NCBI GenBank assembly: GCA_024277375.1
Contig: JAJRVD010000104.1
Location: 1 to 40,912, forward strand
Source of the DNA: Candidatus Omnitrophota bacterium
GTDB lineage: Bacteria; Omnitrophota; Gorgyraeia; Tantalellales; Tantalellaceae
Length of the DNA stretch: 40,912 nt
Direction of reading: 5' to 3'
In this document: positions 7,267 through 15,409 of the stretch, in pieces
How the letters are laid out: each line of letters opens with the position of its first letter
Position numbering within the stretch: position 1 is the first letter of the stretch
Translations under genes and position numbers: made by a program
Notes under the pieces: model-generated
What the model saw: only the letters and a program-made list of their open reading frames with translations
Database searches by the model: none
What the model was told of the DNA's origin: nothing

Positions 7267-8946
7267 CTATACCAAATGAACTATTATCGCGCCCCATACA
7301 GTTAGTATAAAATTCCCAAAAGCATATGGAACGGTATATCCAAGCGCCGGAACAGAACTATCAGACGCTTCTTTCAAAACATTAAGTGACGGCGTCGCGG
7401 TCCCCGCTCCGGTAAGCGCCCCCAAAAGAAGGAGAGGATTCATTTTAAGAACGAACCTTCCAAAAATAAGACCAAGTATATGCGGCGTTAGAGTAAGAAC
7501 AACACCGGCAAAGAATAGTATCAAACCGGTGCTACGGAGAGCATCCACCGCTTTAGGACCTGCCGTAAGACCAACGCAAGCTATAAAAAGATTAAGTCCG
7601 AAATTCGTGAACACCCATTGCGCACCGGTAGGAATTTGTCCAAATGTGGGATGAAGCGATCTAAGCCATCCAAAAACTATACCGGACAAGAGAACTCCGC
7701 CGCCTATCCCAAGGGTTAACGGTATGCCCGCGATAGGCACCGCTGCCAAGCCCAGCAAAGTTCCCAAAACACACCCAACGCCGACAATAACCATATCCGT
7801 AGCTACAGTTTGTCGTTCAGGATAGCCTAGGTCCGCGACAAACCTTTCGACATCTTTCTCCGCACCGGCAACATGGAGAATATCGCATTTATGTACCACA
7901 GTATCACGTGCTAACGGTATTTCATGTCCCTGGCGGGTGATCTTTCTTAAAAAACATCCGTGTCCATGCTCGCCACTGATCTGGCCCAACGTTTTTCCAA
8001 CCACTTCTTTTTTCGTAACACAGATACCCAGGATCTCACCAAGAATATCCTCAACATCCTTATCGTCAACTTCAGGCCCTATCATTTCATTCGCCTTCAA
8101 AAACTCCTGGCGATTACCAACTATAGCAACTATGTCGCCGGTCTCTATACGCGTATCCTGAGCAGGATCCATGACGCCATCTGCTTTCTTAAGTTTATCA
8201 ACAACTATCCTACCCTCAAAAAGACCTTCAAATTCCTTGACCGTTTTACCGAAAATTTCTCCCTTCGCAACCTTATAGGCCCTTAGATTTAAACGTTTAT
8301 ACCACGAAAAAAGTTCCGGAGACAATTCTTCATTATCTGAACCTGACATCTCTCTTTCAACCTTTCTCGCTTCTTCCTTAAGGTCCCATCCGAGAAGACG
8401 CGGAACAAGTTTGAAGAATACAATAAGACCGGCAACACCAAAGAGATAAGTTATAGCATACGCGATAGCGACATTACTCTCTAAAAGCGTTTTCTGGGCA
8501 CCCGATATGGCCAAATGTTTTATGGCCCCATCGGCCGTACCTATTATTGAAGACTGTGTCATCGCGCCGCTTATCATTCCGGCAGTGGTACCCGCGTCAA
8601 GATTGAAAGCCTTTCCCAAAAGCACGGCGACTACAAGACCTACCGCGGCGACAAAAAGTGAAAGCCATACATATTTTATGCCGTCTTTTTTAAGCGCACC
8701 AAAGAATTGCGGTCCTACCCTATATCCTACACAAAAGATAAAAAGAGCGAACCCTATGGCTCTAGCCATAGGCGGTACATCTATATTCATTTGACCAAGC
8801 ACGATCGCGGCAATAAGAACACCCGCGGTCGCTCCAAAACTGAAGCCAAAGATCTTTATCTTGCCTATCTGATACCCTATGGCGAGCGCCAAAAAAACCA
8901 CGATCTGAGGATAAGCTCGAAAGGTCTCGATCATGTTTTGAACCAT
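7267..8946 (-). CDS. aspT: Aspartate:alanine antiporter, AspT family
   Basis: A 559-residue transporter of the AspT (AAEx) family that exchanges external aspartate for internal alanine; with AspD this moves charge outward and conserves energy. About five hydrophobic segments at each end flank a central cytoplasmic region with two RCK_C/TrkA_C-type domains (roughly residues 215-295 and 305-385; TRIETGDIVAIVGN and HKCDILHVAGAEKD are their C-terminal strands). The C-terminal half carries GGGVLLSGIVFGWLRSLHP and GALTGAGTATPSLN, typical of the family. I start it at 8946, where its ATG overlaps the aspD TAA in a TAATG junction with GGGGG upstream. An alternative in-frame ATG six codons earlier lies inside aspD. 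The overlap strongly suggests translational coupling with aspD. Confidence 0.93.
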   Translation of the reverse strand: MVQNMIETFRAYPQIVVFLALAIGYQIGKIKIFGFSFGATAGVLIAAIVLGQMNIDVPPMARAIGFALFIFCVGYRVGPQFFGALKKDGIKYVWLSLFVAAVGLVVAVLLGKAFNLDAGTTAGMISGAMTQSSIIGTADGAIKHLAISGAQKTLLESNVAIAYAITYLFGVAGLIVFFKLVPRLLGWDLKEEARKVEREMSGSDNEELSPELFSWYKRLNLRAYKVAKGEIFGKTVKEFEGLFEGRIVVDKLKKADGVMDPAQDTRIETGDIVAIVGNRQEFLKANEMIGPEVDDKDVEDILGEILGICVTKKEVVGKTLGQISGEHGHGCFLRKITRQGHEIPLARDTVVHKCDILHVAGAEKDVERFVADLGYPERQTVATDMVIVGVGCVLGTLLGLAAVPIAGIPLTLGIGGGVLLSGIVFGWLRSLHPTFGQIPTGAQWVFTNFGLNLFIACVGLTAGPKAVDALRSTGLILFFAGVVLTLTPHILGLIFGRFVLKMNPLLLLGALTGAGTATPSLNVLKEASDSSVPALGYTVPYAFGNFILTVWGAIIVHLV

Positions 8947-10532
8947 TATTTTCCCCCTTTCCATCCAGCGTGATATTCTTCCAATAGATCTGAAATACCC
9001 CTGCCAATACTGGCGTATGCGGCATCCGGCAAATTAGCGAGCGAAACACGCACAGACATGTTCGGCGCGTCAAAGCCGCCGCCATCCATTAAGACTATAG
9101 ATTTTTCTTCCGCTAATCGCCACACAAAATCTATCGGTTCGTGCTCTTTGATCATATACTCGCGAAATTCATTCCCATATCTTTTCTTGGCAAGCTGAGG
9201 AATATCTATGGTCGTGTAATAGCGAGCGTCATATTCATTGTCGGGGCCTGGCTCGCCCAAGGCGTCGTACAACGTTTTAAATCTGTGCGCTACTACTGAC
9301 TGCGCTTCTTTTTTATATTCTCCTGCTTTGTCAACAAGACAATACAATGAGAACAGCACCATAAGAACTTGCTGTGGGGTAGAAAGACCTGCCGTGTGAT
9401 GAAGCGCAACGGATCTTGAATCGGCGACCATCCTGTCTATGAACTTCATATTATCCGGATCAAGCGCGACCGTGCCGTACCTCTTATGAAGCGCGTCTCT
9501 ATCTTCTTGCGGAAGTTCTTTTATCTTTTTATCGAAAATGTTGTCTTCATGAATACCTATGACCCCTAGCCTCCATCCGGTAGCGCCAAAATATTTCGAA
9601 TATGAATAGACCAATATTGTATTCGCCGGAGCCACTGCCGCAAGAGATCTGAAACCATTAACAAAAGTCGCGTAAACATCATCCGTAAGAAGGATCAGGT
9701 CTTTTCGTTTTGTTTTTACAAGTTCGGCGATTTTATCAAGTGTTTTTCTCTGCATGCTTACGGATGTCGGGTTTGACGGGTTCACAATAAAAAAAGCTTT
9801 TACTTCAGGGTCTTCAAGTTTTTTTATCTCCGCATCCGAATACTGCCAATCATTATTTTCATCCTGTTCTATCTCAAGCTCTACAAACTCATAATCATTA
9901 AGATTTGGTATTTCCAAATACGGTGTAAATATTGGCGTACCGATAGCTATCTTATCTCCTTTATGCAAGAGTTTGTTCTCCATAAGACTCGAAAAAATAT
10001 AATCCATTGCCGCGGTCCCGCCTTCGGTCGCGAAAAGATCAAACTTGCCCGCCGGCGGCTGGCACGCGCACATCTCTTGATCAAGATACTTATACACTAC
10101 TTTCTCGGAGTAGTTCAACATCCTGTCCGGTGTTGGGTAATGATCTCCCAAAATAGCATCTACCATCTCACATATAAAATCATCGCCATCGTAGTTAAGT
10201 TCATTTCGCACATGATCAAACGCCTTTTTAAGGAACGCTATCCCCGGCGCGTCCCAATTAACTTCAAGATATTTTTGAAACCTGTCGGCGATCCCTTCTT
10301 TTACGGGCGTTGATCCAAGCCTGGTTCTATGAGGCGTTCTTTCGGCTTCTTCAACCGCGAAAAGATTCAGCTGGCTAAAACCCTGCCTCGGAACCATTGT
10401 TATCCAGTTGGGGTTACCCCTTCCGGCATTGAGCATCGTACGTTCATGATGCGACTGGGACATTTTTATAAGTTTGTTTTTTAATTCAAAAGGACTTAAT
10501 CCTTCATAACGTTTCTCTTCAACTCGACTCAT
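8946..10532 (-). CDS. aspD: Aspartate 4-decarboxylase (bifunctional aspartate aminotransferase type)
   Basis: A PLP-dependent fold-type I enzyme converting L-aspartate to L-alanine and CO2, consuming a cytoplasmic proton. Its 528 residues match the unusually long AspD proteins rather than ordinary aspartate aminotransferases of about 400. The Schiff-base lysine is K313 in YSYSKYFGATGWRLG (K315 in the Pseudomonas enzyme, by recollection). NPSNPTS at 251-257, DDVYATF at 284-290 and the C-terminal PNMSVRVSLANL are the other PLP-fold signatures. The ATG at 10532 is supported by AAAGGAG eight bases upstream; an ATG 13 codons earlier is not. It overlaps aspT by one base. Together they form the asp decarboxylation and antiport cycle known from Tetragenococcus and relatives. 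Confidence 0.94.
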   Translation of the reverse strand: MSRVEEKRYEGLSPFELKNKLIKMSQSHHERTMLNAGRGNPNWITMVPRQGFSQLNLFAVEEAERTPHRTRLGSTPVKEGIADRFQKYLEVNWDAPGIAFLKKAFDHVRNELNYDGDDFICEMVDAILGDHYPTPDRMLNYSEKVVYKYLDQEMCACQPPAGKFDLFATEGGTAAMDYIFSSLMENKLLHKGDKIAIGTPIFTPYLEIPNLNDYEFVELEIEQDENNDWQYSDAEIKKLEDPEVKAFFIVNPSNPTSVSMQRKTLDKIAELVKTKRKDLILLTDDVYATFVNGFRSLAAVAPANTILVYSYSKYFGATGWRLGVIGIHEDNIFDKKIKELPQEDRDALHKRYGTVALDPDNMKFIDRMVADSRSVALHHTAGLSTPQQVLMVLFSLYCLVDKAGEYKKEAQSVVAHRFKTLYDALGEPGPDNEYDARYYTTIDIPQLAKKRYGNEFREYMIKEHEPIDFVWRLAEEKSIVLMDGGGFDAPNMSVRVSLANLPDAAYASIGRGISDLLEEYHAGWKGGK

Positions 10533-10550
10533 AATATACTCCTTTGTTTT

Positions 10551-10579
10551 ATCGTAATCAGGGCTACGCAAAACAACAA
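10551..10579 (-). promoter_or_regulatory. Candidate sigma70-type promoter for aspD-aspT
   Basis: On the minus strand, TTGTTG (10579-10574) lies 17 bases upstream of TACGAT (10556-10551), placing a likely transcript start about 20 bases before the aspD start codon, just ahead of the AAAGGAG ribosome-binding site. Matches to consensus are moderate, so this is a proposal. Confidence 0.35.
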
Positions 10580-10602
10580 AATGTTGTCATTCCCGCTTTC
10601 CA

Positions 10603-10736
10603 GGCTGTGTCGCAAGTCACATTGTGAGAGACTGCATACAACATATTATACCGGGTTCGATTCATCGCACCCGATATAACGGGCTTGATGAATCAAGCCC
10701 CTACGTCAAATCAAATCCCCACATTATGACACAGAC
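10603..10736. repeat. MITE-like repeat element, copy D (134 bp, inverted, diverged)
   Basis: Ends are GGCTGTGTCGCAAGT and ATTATGACACAGAC. The core includes GGGTTCGATTCATCGCACCC and GGGCTTGATGAATCAAGCCC followed by CCTAC. One arm has a substitution (CGCACCC instead of CGAACCC) not compensated in the partner, and a short insertion follows the CCCCTAC, so this copy is more decayed than the others. It fills most of the 246-base gap between aspD and the glycosidase gene. Confidence 0.8.
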
Positions 10737-10778
10737 TGTTCGCGTGGATGACAAAAAACGCCGTTTTGCAGAACTCAT

Positions 10779-11894
10779 TTATCGTAATGCGCAACGTGTT
10801 TCCCAACACCCTTCACTCTTCACCTTTTGTGTTTTCTTTAATATCCGTCGAACAAGGTGAAGCCATTCTTCGTCTTCATATTTGCTTTTTCTGAACTGCC
10901 AGTACTCCGCTCCCCATAAAAGTATCGTATCAAACCCCAGAGAAATAAATTCCTCCAGAGTCTTTTCCGCCTCTATTGCCTTAGCCGTTAGGGGAGTTTC
11001 CCTATCAGTATACACCAACCTTCCAGGCTCCCATGGTTCCGCCTGAAATTCAACGATCCAGGCCTTTTTACCTTTCTCTTTTATTCTACCAAGAAGACGA
11101 GCGAAATATTTCCTTCTCGTTTTCTCTCGTGTTCTAAAATATAATTTTAAACCCCATGTTTTATGCCCCACTATTGGATATACGTTCAATCCCAGCACAT
11201 CACACATCTCTAAGCTCTCTTCTATCGGATCGTGTTTAACTGACAAGGCTGAAAAGAATCTGAGGAAGCCATTCGGGTATGTCGCGGTAGTTAGGACTAT
11301 TTCTCTCTGGGCTCCATCCAACGACCTCACTAAGTTTATCTCTTCAGCCAAAAACTCTTTTCCTATGTACCAGTAATCTCCACCGAACTTGTTTAGTGCT
11401 TCGTTCTCCACCTGCCAATACTTGATGATATCCTCATCTCTGTACCTCTCAACAACCTTTGTTATGAATTTGAGTGTTCGTTCCCTAAGGTACTCATTTT
11501 CCGACACATCACCCCCGTAAGAGAACGATACTTTCTCTTGAACCCACTTCGGAATAAAATACTCCGGCCAGCGAGGTGCTTTCATTCCCACAGTAAGAAT
11601 AACGGGCACTTTATTGTCCCGAGCCTGGGAGATCTGCCAGTCAAGCATACTAAAATCATAAACGTCTTCGGTCTTCTCTATTTCGTTCCAGTAAGAACCA
11701 AGTCTTATGAGATGAAATCCCTCGCGAAGCGTCAGAAGATAGGTTTCCTTGCTATCAAGCCCTAAATAACCACTTTGCACCTGGCTGTATGTTGTACCTA
11801 TTCTCACGGTATCATCAGAGAACACCGACATCTGACCAAGGACAAAAACCGAAACGAACAGAAAGGCCGTGATCTTAGTTATATTATTTTCCAT
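10779..11894 (-). CDS. Exported GH clan A-type glycoside hydrolase
   Basis: A 371-residue protein with a signal peptide or N-terminal anchor (residues 1-26) and a single TIM-barrel domain of clan GH-A type. The acid/base is probably Glu165 in YWQVENEAL (the Asn-Glu pair at the end of strand 4) and the nucleophile Glu282 in WIVEFQAEPW (end of strand 7). ADGVY-like features are replaced by SYWNEIEKTEDVYDFSMLDW, a pattern shared by GH39, GH42 and GH5-like families. I cannot choose the family or the substrate. The start overlaps the end of the glycosyltransferase gene by 11 bases, so it belongs to the PEGA-GT2 operon and probably trims or edits the glycan that operon makes. Confidence 0.75.
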   Translation of the reverse strand: MENNITKITAFLFVSVFVLGQMSVFSDDTVRIGTTYSQVQSGYLGLDSKETYLLTLREGFHLIRLGSYWNEIEKTEDVYDFSMLDWQISQARDNKVPVILTVGMKAPRWPEYFIPKWVQEKVSFSYGGDVSENEYLRERTLKFITKVVERYRDEDIIKYWQVENEALNKFGGDYWYIGKEFLAEEINLVRSLDGAQREIVLTTATYPNGFLRFFSALSVKHDPIEESLEMCDVLGLNVYPIVGHKTWGLKLYFRTREKTRRKYFARLLGRIKEKGKKAWIVEFQAEPWEPGRLVYTDRETPLTAKAIEAEKTLEEFISLGFDTILLWGAEYWQFRKSKYEDEEWLHLVRRILKKTQKVKSEGCWETRCALR

Positions 11895-13533
11895 TTTCCC
11901 GAAGCCTGCTTTTATCCGTAACCCAGAACGTCATATATTTGCCCAGCATCAGACGCGTCTGCGCGTCTAACGCGGGAATGGCGCTTAAAAATATGATCGT
12001 AAATGGTATCAAGAGCCATTGAAACGCGTACCCTACCCTTTTCAGGATCGGATTTTTCCCTGATCTTGCCGGCAAAAGGAATAAACTGAGTATTATACTC
12101 ACTATCATCGACAATGACGCTAAGTGAAATATCGTACCGGCTATGCGCGGAGCGCTGTAATAAAGCACTGTATGAGAAAATTCGCGTGTCGCGAAAATAG
12201 CGGGAAGCCACCCTATAACACTCAAGAGGAATGCCCACGTAGTCCACGCGATATGTCCTTCAAATAATTTGAAAGCATGTTTCGCTTTCCGGTATAAAGG
12301 TATTTTTTTGCTTTTGAGAAACGCTCGCATAAGGATGGGAAAATTCTCAACTCCCCATGCCCAGCGCCGCCTCTGTTTATACACATTAACTACCGTCTGC
12401 CACCAAGACTCCGCGACGACAGCATCCATTGAAAGAGTTAAATACATAGGAACAACGTGATAATCGCTGTCATAATGAACAAATGCTTTCCAGAAAATGG
12501 CCGAGTCGTCCGAGATCATATCCACCGGCCAGTATCCGATCTCTACCAGAGCTTTGAAACTCATGCTATGGCTTGAAAAAGTGACCAGCTTATCCGGATT
12601 TGTCGCCTCGATCAGCTGAAAGAACGAAGATCCTGTTTCCAATACTCTCGTTATGCCGGGCGCCTCCCATATATTGTTATTGTAAACCGGTACCGGCTGA
12701 AAACTCGCGCGTTCTCTATCGGGAAACGTAAGGTAATAATATGTAAGACCCGCGAAATAATCGGGTTCGACTACCGTATCCGAGTCAAAACAAGACGCTA
12801 TCACATTCTCATACGGTATATTCTTTTCTTTCAAATATTCCGCGGATTTTCGGGCCGCGTAACTTGTATTGGCTCCCTTAGCTCTTGCTTCACCCGCAAT
12901 CCCATCAGGATGACGGACTTCCAAAATATCGAAGAATCTGTTTTTATAAGACTCAACCAGACTTCTTGTAGCCGCCTTTACTTCTTCCTTAGCTCTTGCC
13001 TCAAGAGCTATAACCACAAGAATCCTCTCGGCGGGAAAAGTTCCTTCCGCTATACTCTTTATCCCGGGTTCTACTATCTCTCTCGTTTCTTTCGCGACCG
13101 GAATGATAACCAATTGATAAATATCTTTAGAAGAGGGAGGTTTCTTATGGGATTTTTCTAGTCTGTCCAGCTCCTTTATATGTGAATCTAATACGATCCT
13201 TTCTTTTAGCCGGTCGGGCTTTTTCTCGTCAAGCATCTGACGGTACTCGTCTATATTGTCTACTCCGCGCACCCTTTCCATCCAATCGGTTTTCTTCTCC
13301 ATAGAAAGCCTCGAGTATGATAATACAAGGAAAAGCGTCATATAAAGCAACCTCATAAGCCAATAAAGATCGAAAGCAATAATTATCATAGCGGCGATAA
13401 TAGGCTTACAGAAAGAGAGTATTATCATTCCTATTATCACACACCAGCTTGTGAGCCCCGGGATGATCTCAAAAAACCTCTGGAGGGTTTTATCCTGACC
13501 CGTAAGACCGCTTGATGAAAACTTAAATTCCAT
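11884..13533 (-). CDS. Membrane GT2 glycosyltransferase, processive (cellulose synthase-like) type
   Basis: A 549-residue GT2 enzyme. Two N-terminal membrane helices (about 25-75) precede a soluble catalytic domain and three or four C-terminal helices (about 425-535). The sugar-nucleotide motif is DSD at 250-252 in SCFDSDTVVEPD, the acceptor-base region is ISDDSAIFW at about 340-348, and QRRRW at 387-391 matches the QxxRW motif of processive synthases. It therefore probably polymerises and extrudes a polysaccharide, with sugar unknown. It starts with a TAATG overlap with the PEGA gene and has AAGGAAGAGG upstream, and overlaps the glycosidase gene downstream, making a compact three-gene operon. 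A c-di-GMP binding domain is not visible. Confidence 0.85.
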   Translation of the reverse strand: MEFKFSSSGLTGQDKTLQRFFEIIPGLTSWCVIIGMIILSFCKPIIAAMIIIAFDLYWLMRLLYMTLFLVLSYSRLSMEKKTDWMERVRGVDNIDEYRQMLDEKKPDRLKERIVLDSHIKELDRLEKSHKKPPSSKDIYQLVIIPVAKETREIVEPGIKSIAEGTFPAERILVVIALEARAKEEVKAATRSLVESYKNRFFDILEVRHPDGIAGEARAKGANTSYAARKSAEYLKEKNIPYENVIASCFDSDTVVEPDYFAGLTYYYLTFPDRERASFQPVPVYNNNIWEAPGITRVLETGSSFFQLIEATNPDKLVTFSSHSMSFKALVEIGYWPVDMISDDSAIFWKAFVHYDSDYHVVPMYLTLSMDAVVAESWWQTVVNVYKQRRRWAWGVENFPILMRAFLKSKKIPLYRKAKHAFKLFEGHIAWTTWAFLLSVIGWLPAIFATREFSHTVLYYSAPRIAGTIFHLASLSMIVSIILSLFLLPARSGKNPILKRVGYAFQWLLIPFTIIFLSAIPALDAQTRLMLGKYMTFWVTDKSRLRENGK

Positions 13534-14948
13534 TATCCTCTTCCTTCTTCTTTTTCGGGTACTATCCCGGTCTCAAAAAGTGGCCCCTTATCAACCGGGA
13601 TAAGATATAGTTTCCCTGTGTTTTCCGAATAAAAAACATCGCGGGCGTCTTTCATCTTCAAGACATCTTGAACAGCATGATCTCCTTCAGGATCCAATGA
13701 GATCAAAAAGATATCCCCGCCATCGCGGAAGAGAAGATGAGAACCATCATAGACCCAATAAACCTGACTTATTTTCTTCCCGGCGGTATACACCCAGGTA
13801 AGCGACGGGCCCTTTTCAAATTCCACGTTTCCTGTTGCCTCGGCGGAAAAATCGATGATGCCTATCTTATCGGTCGTCCAGAAAAGAATTTTCTTCTTCC
13901 CATCATCGGGTTTTATCCCCAGTACCCCTTTATCTGCGAATTTATACGGGAGTCTATTCGCCGAAAGAGCCCCCGAGTCTGAAAGAAAAAGGATAGTTTC
14001 CGCGGAAAGGATCTCTATTTTATAAAAACCAGCACTCTTAAACGCCAGATCGCCTACTTGCGGGTCATCAAGAATAACGCTTAAGTTACTTTTATCAAGG
14101 TTCATTTTCTCAAGCGTATTATCTTTTTTTAGAACATATATTTCGCTGCCGAAAAGCCCACACCCTTTGACATCTTTAACATATTCCGGATATTCCGCGG
14201 CGTTTTCAACATCTGTTCTTGTCAGGGTCTCATTGTGAAGAGAAAAAATGTATCGTTTATCGCCTTGAGCCCATTCCACGTATGATGGGGAACCTTTAAA
14301 ATAAGGGGTTATATCCGTAATGACATTGTCATCGGTTTGCGTCTCTATCCAGAGATATTTCGTTTCACTCTCAAGGGAAGAAAGAAGAATAAACGAATCG
14401 TCATTGTCTGTTGTCACAAGAGAGATCGGAGCGTATCGCGCAAAAGGCGATTTCGGATCGGCTAAAGGCCACTCTTTACCGTTTGATACATTATACACAT
14501 TGATGCTTCCCAATCCCGCGCCGCCATCAAGAAGTATAATTTCGGTACCGGGAAGCTCAATAAGGTCACGATACCCTCCGGATGATATCTCTTTCTCGCT
14601 TCTTTTAGAAGGCATCAAAATGACTTTATCGAATACAGCGGCTTTTTCTTCTCTGACCCGAACGGTCTTCCGCCACTCGTCGTAGCCTGGCAACCGAATG
14701 GTTACATCATAACTTTTCGGCAATAACTCGCGAATGAGTGTTGGGGTTTTTTTAGCGTATTGTTTGCCGTTTATATATACACCGGCCCCGGATGGCGCGG
14801 TAGCAAGTGAGATAAGACCGGTCTTTACAACTCCTCCGGCAACTCCCGGCTCATAAAAATAACCCACCGCGTACAGGATAAGCACCGGACACACGACAAG
14901 ATATATCGCGGTACACACATAGAAAACTATTTTTCTAAAAAATTGCAC
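13533..14948 (-). CDS. PEGA domain protein with a propeller-like C-terminal region
   Basis: A protein of about 471 residues. I prefer the GTG at 14948, which has GAGG seven bases upstream, over a TTG two codons earlier whose spacing would be too short. A single N-terminal membrane helix (about residues 8-30) is followed by a PEGA domain at roughly 45-100, with SLATAPSGAGVYINGKQYAK and LPGYDEWRKTVRV. The remaining 370 residues are repeats of short strands (for example GDKRYIFSLHNETL, GKKISQVYWVYDGSHLLFRD) consistent with a beta-propeller. PEGA domains are surface-associated in S-layer or envelope proteins. Coupling to GT2 and GH genes suggests a structural or sensory part of a polysaccharide assembly. 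The precise function is unknown. Confidence 0.75.
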   Translation of the reverse strand: MQFFRKIVFYVCTAIYLVVCPVLILYAVGYFYEPGVAGGVVKTGLISLATAPSGAGVYINGKQYAKKTPTLIRELLPKSYDVTIRLPGYDEWRKTVRVREEKAAVFDKVILMPSKRSEKEISSGGYRDLIELPGTEIILLDGGAGLGSINVYNVSNGKEWPLADPKSPFARYAPISLVTTDNDDSFILLSSLESETKYLWIETQTDDNVITDITPYFKGSPSYVEWAQGDKRYIFSLHNETLTRTDVENAAEYPEYVKDVKGCGLFGSEIYVLKKDNTLEKMNLDKSNLSVILDDPQVGDLAFKSAGFYKIEILSAETILFLSDSGALSANRLPYKFADKGVLGIKPDDGKKKILFWTTDKIGIIDFSAEATGNVEFEKGPSLTWVYTAGKKISQVYWVYDGSHLLFRDGGDIFLISLDPEGDHAVQDVLKMKDARDVFYSENTGKLYLIPVDKGPLFETGIVPEKEEGRG

Positions 14949-14986
14949 TCTCAATCCTCGGTTGTCAGTTAAAAATTATTTTCAGT

Positions 14987-15262
14987 CTATCCATCCGAAC
15001 CGACCTGAAGATTACCGTTTGAAGAATAATTCGCTTCTGCTATTTTTTCTCCGTTCTCATCATATTTCAGAGATTGCGCTAAGGACCCATCGGGCCTAAA
15101 ATATTTCACTTTTCTCTTTTCGCCGGTAGCATTATTGTATTCCGTAGATTTTCTAACTTTACCGTTTTCATAGTATTCGTGCTCTACATCTGCCGCGCAA
15201 GCAGTCGTGGTTATCCCTGCGATACACATAACACCTGTCATGGCTAACACTGTAAGTTTCAT
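14987..15262 (-). CDS. Exported MORN-type repeat protein, 91 aa
   Basis: A small protein with a signal peptide (residues 1-23, ending TACAAD) followed by three MORN_2/YwqK-type repeats: EYYENGKVRKSTEYNN, KVKYFRPDGSLAQSLKYD and ENGEKIAEANYSSNGNLQ. Such repeats form short beta-hairpins and occur in exported proteins and in proteins mislabelled as YwqK antitoxins; no toxin lies next to it. AAGGAG is well placed upstream of the ATG at 15262. It is 38 bases upstream of the PEGA gene and could share that transcript. Function is unknown. Confidence 0.7.
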   Translation of the reverse strand: MKLTVLAMTGVMCIAGITTTACAADVEHEYYENGKVRKSTEYNNATGEKRKVKYFRPDGSLAQSLKYDENGEKIAEANYSSNGNLQVGSDG

Positions 15263-15276
15263 ACTGCTCCTTGTTG

Positions 15277-15378
15277 TCAGGGGAGAAACTCCTCCCTTTT
15301 TATATGGGGCCTTAACTGACCCATGATTTCATTACAACTGATTATTTCCTCATCATTTTTGGCGACTTTTATTTCCAT
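15277..15378 (-). pseudogene. N-terminal stub of a GNAT acetyltransferase, 33 codons
   Basis: After AGAGGG and ATG at 15378 the frame reads MEIKVAKNDEEIISCNEIMG, then QLRPHIKREEFLP and TGA. This closely follows the first helix region of a common GNAT subfamily (typical start ...IxSCFxVMSQLRPHL...EEF), in which the protein continues for more than 100 further residues. Here the downstream part is gone and the exported MORN protein follows within 14 bases. I read it as a truncated gene; translation of a free 33-residue peptide is possible because the ribosome-binding site is intact. Confidence 0.6.
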
Positions 15379-15409
15379 CTTAATTCCCTCTTTTCTAATT
15401 CGTTATTCC

